Source: UBA6168 sp964508135
Lineage (GTDB): Bacteria; Bacteroidota; Bacteroidia; Chitinophagales; Saprospiraceae
Length of the DNA: 64,000 nucleotides
Assembly: GCA_964508135.1 (NCBI GenBank)
Contig: CAZDSU010000018.1
Location: 30,601-94,600, forward strand
Reading direction: 5' to 3'
In this document: in pieces, positions 50,715 to 59,145 of the stretch
Numbering within the stretch: the stretch's first letter is position 1
Layout: the number at the start of each line of letters is the position of its first letter
The notes under the pieces: model-generated
The model's input: the letters and a program-made list of their open reading frames with translations, nothing else
The model's database searches: none
What the model was told of the DNA's origin: nothing
Made by a program: the position numbers and the translations under genes

Positions 50715-51749
50715 TCAAATCAACGGGCACGCCTTGAACAACTTTATCGGATACACCTTGTGAATGATGTACCGGATGGAGATTTCCGGCCCGCCGTTGT
50801 GCTTGGTGGCGGTGGAAAATTTCGACACATTCATGTCCCAACTCAACCCCACCATCAAGTCGTGGTAATGTAACTCCGCTGCTGGCATGAACGCATCGCC
50901 AATGGAATTGAAACGGTAGCCAAACCCAAGCTGCACGGCCATTTCCTTCGACCGCTGGGTACTCAGGTAGTAGCGGTAGCCAACATTGACCAGCGCCTCA
51001 AAATACTCGCCTTGGTTCTGCGCCGTCGCCGCCCCAACGATGTCGCCTTTTTCGTTCACCTGCACGGTTGGCATGATGTAGTAGCTGGCACGCATGGGCA
51101 AGCGGCTGTTGTCTTTTTCGTAGAAGCTTTGGTCAGGTTGGTTCACGTGGAAGATGCCTGCTCCGAGGTCCACCTTCGTGCGGCTGCGGGCCCATTGCCT
51201 GCGCATGTTGATGCCTGCGCCAAGCTCAGGGAAAATGATGTTCGTATCGTCAAAGCTCTCGTTGCTGGGGCGGGTCGGGTCGAAAACATCGCCGTTCCAC
51301 ATGTTGTCGAAGGTAAGATTGCCGAGGTCGAAGCCCCGCTGACCAAAGCCAGCCGTTGCGCCAAGCGACATAAAACTGTACCGGTCGAGCATGCGGGTGT
51401 ACGAGCCTGTTAGTACAACGTGGTTGTTGGACAATCGGCCATCTCCTGCCTGGTCGTGGAACAGGTTAATGCCAGCGCTGAACCACCAGCGGTCGTGCGT
51501 GATGTCGTAGAACTTCTTTTCTGCCGAAACATCAAAAGTCTTGTACGGGGAATTTGCCGTTTTCCACTGACTCCGATAGAGGCTGCTCAACCGGATATCG
51601 CCCTTGGAGATGCCTGTGAGGGCAGGGTTTAGCATCAGCGGCGCATTGTAGAATTGACTGAAGTGGATGTCCTGTGCAAATAGGGAAATGCTCCCCAGCA
51701 TCAGGACGGGAATCAGAAGTTGTAATTTTGTTTTCAAGGCAATGTTCAT
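50715..51749 (-). CDS. PorP/SprF-family type IX secretion outer-membrane protein
   Basis: The 344-residue precursor has a signal peptide ending SISLFAQ. The mature barrel starts DIHFSQFYNAPLMLNPALTGISKGDIRLSSLYRSQWK, the hallmark PorP/SprF N-terminus, and ends in an amphipathic strand region (GGPEISIRYIIHKV). SprF-like proteins assist export or surface attachment of a specific large cargo, usually the neighbouring type B-sorted protein. The gap to the next gene (51750-52040) shows nothing I can assign; a promoter for this operon is expected there. Confidence 0.92.
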   Translation of the reverse strand: MNIALKTKLQLLIPVLMLGSISLFAQDIHFSQFYNAPLMLNPALTGISKGDIRLSSLYRSQWKTANSPYKTFDVSAEKKFYDITHDRWWFSAGINLFHDQAGDGRLSNNHVVLTGSYTRMLDRYSFMSLGATAGFGQRGFDLGNLTFDNMWNGDVFDPTRPSNESFDDTNIIFPELGAGINMRRQWARSRTKVDLGAGIFHVNQPDQSFYEKDNSRLPMRASYYIMPTVQVNEKGDIVGAATAQNQGEYFEALVNVGYRYYLSTQRSKEMAVQLGFGYRFNSIGDAFMPAAELHYHDLMVGLSWDMNVSKFSTATKHNGGPEISIRYIIHKVYPIKLFKACPLI

Positions 51750-52040
51750 TTTTACCCTAAGCGAAAAAAATCCGGCTCCGGGTCACGCAACCAGAAACCC
51801 TGCTTTAGGGGGGATACTATTTGAAATCGGTCTAGGTTCAAGTGTCTCTTCAAGTAAAAATCTTCTTCTCTTTCAAACGCAAGTTACTGACAATCAGCAC
51901 AAAAGCAAATACCCGGCAAAGATTGTTTTGCCACATACTGCCCGTGACGACATTTCAAAACTGGCGACTGCAAGGGGCATAAGCCACCATTACAAGCATA
52001 TTTTCACCAACCGCAACAGAATTTGTTGAATCAAGCGAAG

Positions 52041-55000
52041 TTAGTGAAAGACCAGTTTCTGCACGCTGGTTTGCGTACCGGATATAATTTGTAAATAATA
52101 AATCCCCTTTGGAAAGCTACTCAAATCCAACTCTCGCCGGAAAGGGGTATTGGTATGATTCTCAAGTGACTCTAACCAAGTTTGACCTTGGAGGTTCAAT
52201 ATCTTGACAACAAAGTTAGCCGAAGTATTTAAAATCTCAAGCAAAAATTTTCCGTTGCTTGGGTTTGGGTAAACCTGTACCGCTCCAACGCTGCCCTGTT
52301 CAAAATCTACCGCATCTTCACAAACATCAACAGAAACGACCACAGCATTGGACAAGGCCGGGTTCTCCACCACGCAAGCTTCGGACGATGTTAGGTAGCA
52401 AACAACCACATCTTGGTCTTCGAGCAAGCTCGTTGCAAAAACCGCTGCACCATCCCCCATAGCCTGGCCGCTCACCAACCAACTGAAGGTCGGTGCAGCA
52501 CCGCCGTTGGTGGCGGTAGCCGTGAATTCCACGGTTTGCCCCAAGCAAATCGTCGAGTCAACGGACGGCGCAATCACAACAGCAGAGACGACACTCGCCA
52601 GAACGTTCAGCATAACCTCGTTGGAGGCGACGGGATTTTCGACCACGCAAGTTTTAGACGAGGTCATGCTGCACTGCACGACATTGAAGTTCAAGGGAGT
52701 GGCGACGAGCAGGGTTGGTGCATCTGCACCAACCACCACACCGTCCAGCGTCCATAAATATGAGGGAGAATTGCCGCCGTTGATGGGGGTTGCAGTGAGG
52801 GTGACCGGGTTGCCTTCGCAAACCGGCTCTGCATCAGCGGCGATGGAAAGAGACGCCGTCAGCAAGGTTTCCACATTGATGGTCAAACTATTTGACATGG
52901 CAAAAGGGCTTTGAACACAAGCCTCCGACGAAATGACCTCGCAAGTGAACAGGTCGCCATCCTGAAGTTGACTGATGGTGAACGACTGAACGCTGCCGCC
53001 AAAAGCATTCCCATTCAAGAACCACTGGAACAAAGGGGCTGCGCCGCCATTCTCCGGCTGCGCAGACAGCGTGATAGTTTCCCCTAGGCAAACCTCCGTT
53101 TGCGAAGCAAAAATCTCCAACGATACAGTTGCAGGCGTGTTCACTGTCAAAATGGCGGGTTGGCTGGTCGTGCTTCCGGCGCTGTTCGACACGACGCAGG
53201 TGTAGGCCCCGGCGTCCGACTGGGCAGCAGCGGCGATGCTAAACACATTTTGCGAAGCGCCGGAGATGGCCACTGCATCCTTAAACCATTGGTAAACAAG
53301 CGGTTGCGCACCGCTGGCGCTAACACTGAAGGTGGCAGCCTCGCCCTCACAGACAGTTTGTGGCTGCGGGTTTTGGGTAAAAAGCGGAGCGCTGTCCACC
53401 ATAGAGCCAAACTCGAACACGCCCATGTCCACCGTCGTGTTGAAGATGCGGGGCAAGCTGTCGAGGTCAATGCCCACGCCAGTTTGAGCGATGGCGGTGT
53501 TGTCACCGCTGTCAATGGCTGGGGAGCCGCTGTCGAGGTGGAAATTGCCGCTGGCCGGGCTGACGAACAGTGAGTTCTCATCAAAAACCATCCCGCCGCC
53601 ACAGTTCACGCTGCCACCGTTCCCGTTGTAGAGGCTGGCGCAATCGGCCACATCGGCCAGCGAGTTGCTGATGGTCGGCGTGCCCCAGATGATGCGGAAC
53701 ACATCGCCCTCGACCGCTGCCACATTTGCCCAAAAAATGCAGTTGCGCACCATGGGGCTGGACACGCCGGTGCCACCTTCGCCAGCATTGCAATAAAGAG
53801 CGCCGCCGATATTGGCGTGGTTGCCGTAGAACGTGCAGTTAGTTATCATGGCATTGGCGTTGCCCAGTTCGGCGCCGAGGTTGTAAACCGCCCCGGCGGA
53901 GAGCGCCATGTTGTTGAAAAAAAGGCAGTTGGTGAGTTCCGGGCTGCTATTGCCTTCCACTTGAGAGGCGAGGTTTCCTTTGCCAAAATTGTACATCGCC
54001 CCGCCGTAGGTGTCGGTGTGGTTGCCCACGAACCGGCAATTGCGGATGATGGGGCTGCTGACGCCCTCGTTGCCGTTGTTGAACAGTGCCCCGCCCGCAA
54101 ACCCGGCATGGTTGTTTTCAAAAAAGCAGCTCAAAATCGTGGGGCTGCAAGTTCCTTGATAGCCTGAATTGTACATGGCAGCCCCGTCGTTGGAGGAGTG
54201 GTTTTCCGTGAAATGGCAATTGCGGAACTCCGGCCCACTGTTCCCCGTGAAAGATCCGTCGTTGTAAACCGCACCCCCGAACTCGGCCACATTTTTATCA
54301 AAAACACAGTTGTTCAAGATGGCGCTGGCATTGCCGTTGTTGCCAAAGTTGACCATTGCACCACCCTCGTGCAATGCCGAGTCCCGCTCGAAAAGACAGT
54401 TGGTCAGAACTGGGCTGCTGGTGCCGTCCTGCCCCAGATTGAACATTCCGCCGCCGTCGGCCAGCTCAGATTTGTTGGCGATGAACTGGCAGTTGGTCAG
54501 CACCGGGTTGCAGTTGCCGTTGAAGCTGCCCGTGTTGTACATGCCGCCGCCGCCGTCCCTTGCCACGTTACCGATGAACAGACAGTTGGTCAGCACTGGA
54601 TTGCAGGAACCGCTGAAGCTGCCGTCGTTGAACATGCCTGCGCCGTAGCCCCAGGCGTAGTTGCCCGTGAAGGTGCAGTTGCTGACGGTCGGGTGCGAGC
54701 TGGCGCCGGGCGTGGAGCCAAGGTTGAACCAACCGCCGCCGCTGGTCGGCGGGGTGCCGAGACCAGCGCCGCCCTGGTCGGCGTTGCCGCCCGAAATGGT
54801 GAAGCCGTCCACCACTGTGAGGCTACTGACGTTTTGGGTAAAAATGACGGTAAAGGAATTGCTGGCCAAGGTGCCCTCTTGGTTGATGTCGCCGCTGAGG
54901 ATGGTCGGGTGCGCAACGATGTTGCGCTGGCTGATGTCCGTTTCAAAACCGCCGAAGCCGCCGTAAAGCTTGACCCCGTTTTTTATTTGAAAATACTGGT

Positions 55001-55241
55001 TGCGGTCGTTGAAAATGCAGGTGGTGCAGGTGGTTGGGTAGTAGGTGCCTTCCTTTACCCATATTTGGGTGGCTGCCGTGGCGTTGTAGAGGGCGGCTTT
55101 GAGGTTGCCGGTAGCATCGGCCCAAGAAGCGCCGGAGCCAGTGGTATTTTGAGCAACGTAAACGGTTTGCGCCCGCATTTGCGAAGCGAAAAAATGCAAA
55201 AGGAGCAATGTTGAAAGAAGTATGATTTTTTTCATGGGCAT
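52041..55241 (-). CDS. Beta-helix/Ig-like surface protein with T9SS type A sorting domain
   Basis: I use ATG 55241 (MPMKKIILLSTLLLLHFFAS, signal ending MRAQ); 55235 is equally possible and 55292 would precede the signal by a polar stretch that is hairpin sequence. The roughly 1066-residue protein has a right-handed beta-helix of polymorphic-membrane-protein type (repeated GGGMYNTGSF, PVLTNCLF, GGAVYNDGS and NNHAGFAGGALFNNG) over about residues 100-580. Four Ig-like domains follow (QPQTVCEGEAATFSV, then QTEVCLGETITLSAQ and similar). The C-terminus carries VQVYPNPSNGKFLLEI, then SSFPKGIYYLQI, the type A sorting domain. It is a likely secreted or cell-surface adhesin. Confidence 0.9.
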   Translation of the reverse strand: MPMKKIILLSTLLLLHFFASQMRAQTVYVAQNTTGSGASWADATGNLKAALYNATAATQIWVKEGTYYPTTCTTCIFNDRNQYFQIKNGVKLYGGFGGFETDISQRNIVAHPTILSGDINQEGTLASNSFTVIFTQNVSSLTVVDGFTISGGNADQGGAGLGTPPTSGGGWFNLGSTPGASSHPTVSNCTFTGNYAWGYGAGMFNDGSFSGSCNPVLTNCLFIGNVARDGGGGMYNTGSFNGNCNPVLTNCQFIANKSELADGGGMFNLGQDGTSSPVLTNCLFERDSALHEGGAMVNFGNNGNASAILNNCVFDKNVAEFGGAVYNDGSFTGNSGPEFRNCHFTENHSSNDGAAMYNSGYQGTCSPTILSCFFENNHAGFAGGALFNNGNEGVSSPIIRNCRFVGNHTDTYGGAMYNFGKGNLASQVEGNSSPELTNCLFFNNMALSAGAVYNLGAELGNANAMITNCTFYGNHANIGGALYCNAGEGGTGVSSPMVRNCIFWANVAAVEGDVFRIIWGTPTISNSLADVADCASLYNGNGGSVNCGGGMVFDENSLFVSPASGNFHLDSGSPAIDSGDNTAIAQTGVGIDLDSLPRIFNTTVDMGVFEFGSMVDSAPLFTQNPQPQTVCEGEAATFSVSASGAQPLVYQWFKDAVAISGASQNVFSIAAAAQSDAGAYTCVVSNSAGSTTSQPAILTVNTPATVSLEIFASQTEVCLGETITLSAQPENGGAAPLFQWFLNGNAFGGSVQSFTISQLQDGDLFTCEVISSEACVQSPFAMSNSLTINVETLLTASLSIAADAEPVCEGNPVTLTATPINGGNSPSYLWTLDGVVVGADAPTLLVATPLNFNVVQCSMTSSKTCVVENPVASNEVMLNVLASVVSAVVIAPSVDSTICLGQTVEFTATATNGGAAPTFSWLVSGQAMGDGAAVFATSLLEDQDVVVCYLTSSEACVVENPALSNAVVVSVDVCEDAVDFEQGSVGAVQVYPNPSNGKFLLEILNTSANFVVKILNLQGQTWLESLENHTNTPFRRELDLSSFPKGIYYLQIISGTQTSVQKLVFH

Positions 55242-55255
55242 TTTTGGAGACGAAA

Positions 55256-55330
55256 GACGATAGACTTTAGACTTTAGATGGGCTTCCGGCAAGAACGCTG
55301 AAGCCAGTCAAAAGTCTAAAGTCTATCGTC
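55256..55330. repeat. 20-bp-arm hairpin between divergent genes
   Basis: Perfect arms at 55256-55275 and 55311-55330 with 8-base AGACTTTA words. Both flanking genes start, not end, here, so it cannot be a terminator of either. The GT2 -7 box follows 13 bases later. Confidence 0.8.
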
Positions 55331-55342
55331 TAATGTCTTTTC

Positions 55343-55350
55343 TATCTTTG
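55343..55350 (+). promoter_or_regulatory. -7 box of the GT2 gene
   Basis: TATCTTTG is an exact TAnnTTTG box, 32 bases upstream of the start codon. The expected -33 region falls in the right arm of the hairpin, with no clear TTTG at standard spacing. Confidence 0.45.
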
Positions 55351-55381
55351 CAGCCATTTTTTAGCAACGAATACAGCGCAA

Positions 55382-56155
55382 ATGTACAAAGGAAAAAAGG
55401 TCATCGTCGTGCTGCCAGCCTACAACGCAGCCCTGACGCTCGAAAAAACCTACGCCGAAATCCCGTTCCCACTCGTTGACGAGGTCATCCTCTGCGACGA
55501 TGCCAGCCGTGACAACACCGTGGCTTTGGCCAAAAAATTGGGCCTCAACCACGTCATCGAGCACCAGAAAAACAAGGGCTACGGCGGCAACCAAAAGTCG
55601 CTGTACCGCAAGGCACTGGAACTTGGCGGCGACATCGTCATCATGCTCCACCCTGATTACCAGTACACGCCGCTGCTGATTCCCTCCTTCGTGAACATCA
55701 TCGGCGAAGGGCTGTACCCGGTGGTGCTCGGCAGCCGCATCCTCGGCAAGGGGGCGCTCCGGGGCGGGATGCCGCTGTACAAGTACGTTTTCAACCGGTT
55801 TTTGACGCTTTCTCAAAACCTGCTCATCAGCTACAAACTCTCGGAGTACCACACGGGCTACCGTGCTTTCAACCGGGAGGTGCTGACGACCATCAACTTT
55901 GAGGCAAACTCGGACGACTTTGTTTTTGACAATGAAATGCTGTCGCAAATCGTCTTCGCTGGCTTCGACATTGCCGAAGTCACTTGCCCCACGAAGTATT
56001 TCGAGGAGGCTTCTTCCATTAATTTCAGGCGGAGTATGAAGTACGGGATGGGGGTACTGCGGGTGTCTTCCTGCCATTTCCTCCAGCGTATTGGGCTGGC
56101 TAAACTGGACATGTACAAACGACTTTCTACAGAGATTGAGGGAGTGAGAGATTGA
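55382..56155 (+). CDS. Family 2 glycosyltransferase
   Basis: The 257-residue GT-A fold enzyme starts VIVVLPAYNAALTLEKT with the metal-binding DDASRDNT near residue 39, GYGGNQKSLYRKAL, LHPDYQYTP (the second aspartate region) and SRILGKGALRGGMPLYK. This is the dolichol-phosphate-mannose-synthase-like group that transfers a sugar to a lipid or polysaccharide acceptor. No membrane helices follow, so it is probably a peripheral cytoplasmic enzyme. The last eight residues (TEIEGVRD) and the stop codon are encoded by GAGATTGAGGGAGTGAG words of the downstream hairpin, so the natural C-terminus appears to have been overwritten. Confidence 0.88.
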   Translation: MYKGKKVIVVLPAYNAALTLEKTYAEIPFPLVDEVILCDDASRDNTVALAKKLGLNHVIEHQKNKGYGGNQKSLYRKALELGGDIVIMLHPDYQYTPLLIPSFVNIIGEGLYPVVLGSRILGKGALRGGMPLYKYVFNRFLTLSQNLLISYKLSEYHTGYRAFNREVLTTINFEANSDDFVFDNEMLSQIVFAGFDIAEVTCPTKYFEEASSINFRRSMKYGMGVLRVSSCHFLQRIGLAKLDMYKRLSTEIEGVRD

Positions 56156-56218
56156 GAGCTTGAGGGAGTGAGAAACGACAGTTCTTCCAATTTCTCAATT
56201 TCCTATTTTCTCAATTTC
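56132..56218. repeat. Diverged hairpin overlapping the GT2 end
   Basis: Arms 56132-56162 and 56188-56218 match at 22 of 31 positions, with eight of nine differences being A/G transitions, as in paired G-T wobble drift. The left arm contains the GT2 stop codon and the right arm the stop codon of a small reverse-strand frame. Confidence 0.6.
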
Positions 56219-56306
56219 ATTGTTCCCGCTGCTCCATGTACTCAATGGCTTTAATGCCAAAGTAAATGGCGGCGAGGACAAGGGTATATGTGAGTGTTGC
56301 GGTCAT
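56217..56306 (-). CDS. Possible 29-residue membrane miniprotein
   Basis: The reverse-strand frame MTATLTYTLVLAAIYFG then IKAIEYMEQREQ has one hydrophobic helix (residues 3-17) followed by an amphipathic tail. Its start is not preceded by a Shine-Dalgarno sequence. It lies in an otherwise empty 283-bp gap between GT2 and TIGR02757. The helix-plus-charged-tail design resembles small assembly proteins of membrane complexes, but I cannot name it. A chance frame of this length is quite possible. Confidence 0.35.
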   Translation of the reverse strand: MTATLTYTLVLAAIYFGIKAIEYMEQREQ

Positions 56307-56438
56307 TTTTTGTGCCCGTGAGGGATGGCAGTTTTGTTTTAGATGCCTTTCAGACAATGCAAATGTCAGTATTTTTTTTGAAAAACAGTACTACCAAACC
56401 ATTTCTTCGGACGCCCACCTGACGATTGACTTGAAAAA

Positions 56439-57215
56439 ATGACAAACGCCGACCTGAAAATCTTCCTTGACGACTGCGTCGAAAAATACAATCGCCCCAA
56501 TTTTATTGAAAACGACCCGATTGGCGTGCCGCACCGTTTTTCCAAATTGCAGGACATCGAAATCACGGCATTTTGGACGGCCATGCTTGCTTGGGGCCAG
56601 CGCAAGACCATCATCAACAAAGCCAACGAACTCTTTGGGCTGATGGATAACGCACCCCTCGACTTTATCCTCCACCACCAGGAACAAGACCGGAAGCCGT
56701 TCCTGAACTTCAAGCACCGCACTTTTCAGGCGACCGACACGCTGTATTTCTTGGAATTTTTCCAGTGGTATTACCAAAACCACGACTCGCTGGAAACCTC
56801 CTTTTTGATGAAAATGAAACCTGGAGATGTTGATACGGGAAATGGAATTGCAGGTTTTCGAGAGCTGTTTTTCTCGGTGCCCGACGCCCCGCAGCGTACC
56901 CGAAAGCACGTGCCCTCCCCTGCCACCAAGAGCACCTGCAAGCGGCTCAACATGTTCCTCCGCTGGATGGTCAGGAGCGACGACCGGGGCGTGGATTTCG
57001 GCCTCTGGAAAAACATCAAACCTGCCCAACTTCTCGTTCCCCTCGATGTGCATGTGGAACGCCACGCCCGACGCTTTGGGCTGCTGCAACGTCCACAAAC
57101 CGACTGGCAAGCGGTGCTCGAATTGACGGAAAGGTTGCGTGAATTCGACCCCGAAGATCCGGTGAAGTATGATTTTGCGCTTTTTGGGCTGGGGATTGGA
57201 GGTATGAAGGTATGA
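56439..57215 (+). CDS. TIGR02757/DUF2400 family protein
   Basis: This 258-residue soluble protein has NRPNFIENDPIGVPHRFSKLQDIEI near the start, FWTAMLAWGQRKTIINKANEL, ATKSTCKRLNMFLRWMVRSDD (the CKRLNMFLRWMVR string is typical) and VPLDVHVERHARRFGLL. The last segment resembles HhH-GPD base-excision glycosylases, and the family is thought to be DNA-glycosylase-like of unknown substrate. The final residues GIGGMKV lead straight into GGTATGA words, and the stop codon lies in the left arm of the downstream hairpin, so the C-terminus may be altered or truncated. Confidence 0.85.
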   Translation: MTNADLKIFLDDCVEKYNRPNFIENDPIGVPHRFSKLQDIEITAFWTAMLAWGQRKTIINKANELFGLMDNAPLDFILHHQEQDRKPFLNFKHRTFQATDTLYFLEFFQWYYQNHDSLETSFLMKMKPGDVDTGNGIAGFRELFFSVPDAPQRTRKHVPSPATKSTCKRLNMFLRWMVRSDDRGVDFGLWKNIKPAQLLVPLDVHVERHARRFGLLQRPQTDWQAVLELTERLREFDPEDPVKYDFALFGLGIGGMKV

Positions 57216-57270
57216 GGTATGGTGGTATGCCCGTCGAGACATCCCTCCATACCTCAGACCTCCATACCTA
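57199..57270. repeat. Hairpin with GAGGTATG words between convergent genes
   Basis: Core perfect arms TGAGGTATGG (57213-57222) and complement (57247-57256); tandem GAGGTATG words run from 57199 and their complement to about 57270. It contains the TIGR02757 stop codon and reaches the stop of the opposing lipoprotein gene. Confidence 0.7.
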
Positions 57271-58113
57271 GTCCAACACATCCAGGACAAAACGCTGGTA
57301 ATTGCTGCCATGCTGCCGGTTGTTGCAGCCTTCGTCAGCTATTTCGGGCAAAATATCAGCCCTGTTCTCGTAGGATGGGCGTGTTTGCAACCACTTGGCT
57401 TCGTCAAAATCTGGGTTTGACAAAAAGGGCAACAAGCCAAGGGGACTCAGGATGGAGGTCGAGCAGGTATTTTCGATGGCCGCTTTGTCCACCGCCTCCA
57501 CCATCTCCCAATCGAATATGAACGTGGTCATTTCTTGTGCCAACACCTCAGCGGAGAGCGAGTTTGGTTGGTCATTGTCCTCAATTAAATTGTTGATTGT
57601 CAGCGAATTGTATTCCTTTATCCATTGCGCCAGCAAATGCCCATCGTTCATCAGCATGGCTTCGAAGGAGAGCATAGCATACAATTCGTAATCTTTTTTG
57701 AAGCTCTTTAACATGCCCGTGGAGATGAAAAAGTCGCCACCGGGCAAGGTAAAGGCAAAGCGCTCGTTCTCATTTTTAATGATAAAAACCTTCCATTGTC
57801 GGTCTTGGTCCCATTTGTTGTATGCTGGCGACTGCTTGTCGAGGTGCATGGTGCTGGTGGCCTGTTCGTAGAGCGTTTGCACGTACCAATAAACCGAGGT
57901 GTCATAAGGCGGAAGTTCGGGCAGGAAATCGTACTGGTCGAGCAGCTCCTGGCGCAGCATAGCACCTAATTCTTCCAATTTTTCTTTGGTAAATTCCTGT
58001 TCGATAGGCACATTGGGCAGGTCGCCTTGGCAGGCAGCGAACAGGATTGAAGCTAAAAAAAGCAGGGTAAACGCCCTCACCAAGCGGCAGGGTCGGTGTT
58101 TGTCAAAGTTCAT
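57268..58113 (-). CDS. Lipoprotein resembling an inactivated M48-type peptidase
   Basis: I set the start at 58113 (MNFDKHRPCRLVRAFTLLFLA), giving a 281-residue precursor with lipobox ILFAAC. The mature part contains FAFTLPGGDFFISTGMLKSFKKDYELYAMLSFEAMLMNDGH. This parallels the M48 pattern of AFALPGG, a hydrophobic strand, a turn and a helix that normally carries HExxH. Here the HExxH is absent (SFEAMLMNDGH), so it should not hydrolyse peptides. A pseudo-enzyme or chaperone-like role at the envelope is possible. Start sites upstream (58182) are less likely because they precede the signal peptide. It is convergent with TIGR02757. Confidence 0.6.
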   Translation of the reverse strand: MNFDKHRPCRLVRAFTLLFLASILFAACQGDLPNVPIEQEFTKEKLEELGAMLRQELLDQYDFLPELPPYDTSVYWYVQTLYEQATSTMHLDKQSPAYNKWDQDRQWKVFIIKNENERFAFTLPGGDFFISTGMLKSFKKDYELYAMLSFEAMLMNDGHLLAQWIKEYNSLTINNLIEDNDQPNSLSAEVLAQEMTTFIFDWEMVEAVDKAAIENTCSTSILSPLGLLPFLSNPDFDEAKWLQTRPSYENRADILPEIADEGCNNRQHGSNYQRFVLDVLD

Positions 58114-58188
58114 AGTTGCTTGTTTTTCTACTGAGTGTCGAATTTTGCCGTGAGGCCAGACCATGTAAATAGCAAAAATCAAGCCGCT

Positions 58189-59049
58189 CTATTTCAACAA
58201 CCGCAACAGGTACTCGCCGTAACCACTTTTGATGAACTTGTGGCCAAGTTTTTCGAGCTGGGCATCGTCAATGAAGCCCATTTCCCAAGCCACCTCCTCG
58301 ATGCAGCCAATTTTAAGGCCCTGCCGCTCCTCGATGACCTGAATAAACTGCCCCGCTTGCAGTAGCGAGGAGTGCGTACCCGTATCTAACCAAGCTACGC
58401 CCCTGCCCAAAACAGCAACCTTGAGCTTGCCCATTTCGAGGTAGATGCGGTTCACGTCGGTAATTTCGTACTCGCCCCGTGGGCTGGGCTTTAGGTTCTT
58501 GCAGATGTCAACTATCTGATTGTCATAGAAATACAAACCGGGAACGGCATAATTTGACTTCGGCTTGGTAGGTTTTTCTTCAATGGAAATGGCCTTGAAA
58601 TTATCATCGAACTCCACCACGCCGTAGCGCTCTGGGTCGGCCACCTGGTAGGCGAAGATGACCCCACCGTCGGGGTTGGCGCTGGCCTGCATCAGCTCGG
58701 CCATACCCGCGCCGTAAAAAATATTGTCGCCCAAAATCAGCGCCGCAGGCTCACCGTTGATGAATTTTTCGCCCAACACGAATGCTTGCGCCAAGCCATT
58801 CGGTTCGTACTGCGCCACGTACTCGAAGTTGCAGCCGATTTCGCTGCCGTCACCGAGCAATTTCTCAAAATTTGGGAGGTCGTAAGGCGTGGAAATGATG
58901 AGGATGTCCTTGATGCCCGCCTGCATCAACGTGGCCAGCGGGTAGTAAATCATCGGTTTGTCGTAAACCGGCATCATTTGCTTGCTCACGACGAGCGTCA
59001 ACGGATAGAGGCGGGTGCCGAGGCCCCCGGCGAGGATGATTCCTTTCAT
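58189..59049 (-). CDS. rfbA: Glucose-1-phosphate thymidylyltransferase
   Basis: The 286-residue enzyme makes dTDP-glucose from glucose 1-phosphate and dTTP, the first step to dTDP-rhamnose and other surface sugars. The signature GGLGTRLYPLT (7-17) is followed by SKQMMPVYDKPMIYYPL, LGDGSEIGCNFEYVAQ, LILGDNIFYG, VVEFD and IEEKPTKPKSNYAVPGLYFYDN. Start 59049 (MKGIILAGG) is the family start; an ATG at 59082 would add 11 residues. The other dTDP-sugar genes (rfbB, C and D) are not adjacent in this window. Confidence 0.95.
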   Translation of the reverse strand: MKGIILAGGLGTRLYPLTLVVSKQMMPVYDKPMIYYPLATLMQAGIKDILIISTPYDLPNFEKLLGDGSEIGCNFEYVAQYEPNGLAQAFVLGEKFINGEPAALILGDNIFYGAGMAELMQASANPDGGVIFAYQVADPERYGVVEFDDNFKAISIEEKPTKPKSNYAVPGLYFYDNQIVDICKNLKPSPRGEYEITDVNRIYLEMGKLKVAVLGRGVAWLDTGTHSSLLQAGQFIQVIEERQGLKIGCIEEVAWEMGFIDDAQLEKLGHKFIKSGYGEYLLRLLK

Positions 59050-59063
59050 GCTTGAGACGGTTG

Positions 59064-59145
59064 ACATTGGACGGTTTGGCAATCAAAAACTCTGTTAGAG
59101 TTTCGAAACTCTAACAGAGTTTTTGATTGCCAAACCGTCCAATGT
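59064..59145. repeat. Perfect 82-bp palindrome between rfbA and DUF2199 genes
   Basis: 41 bases at 59064-59104 are the exact reverse complement of 59105-59145, with no loop. It includes part of the DUF2199 stop codon and ends 14 bases upstream of the rfbA start. Wobble pairs extend it a few bases each side. Such a perfect loopless palindrome can extrude as a cruciform and is normally deleted by SbcCD. Confidence 0.9.

Noticed and set aside
51750..52040. A gene in the gap before the beta-helix gene
   Set aside because: Frames on both strands lack a consistent start, motif or signal; nothing supports coding.
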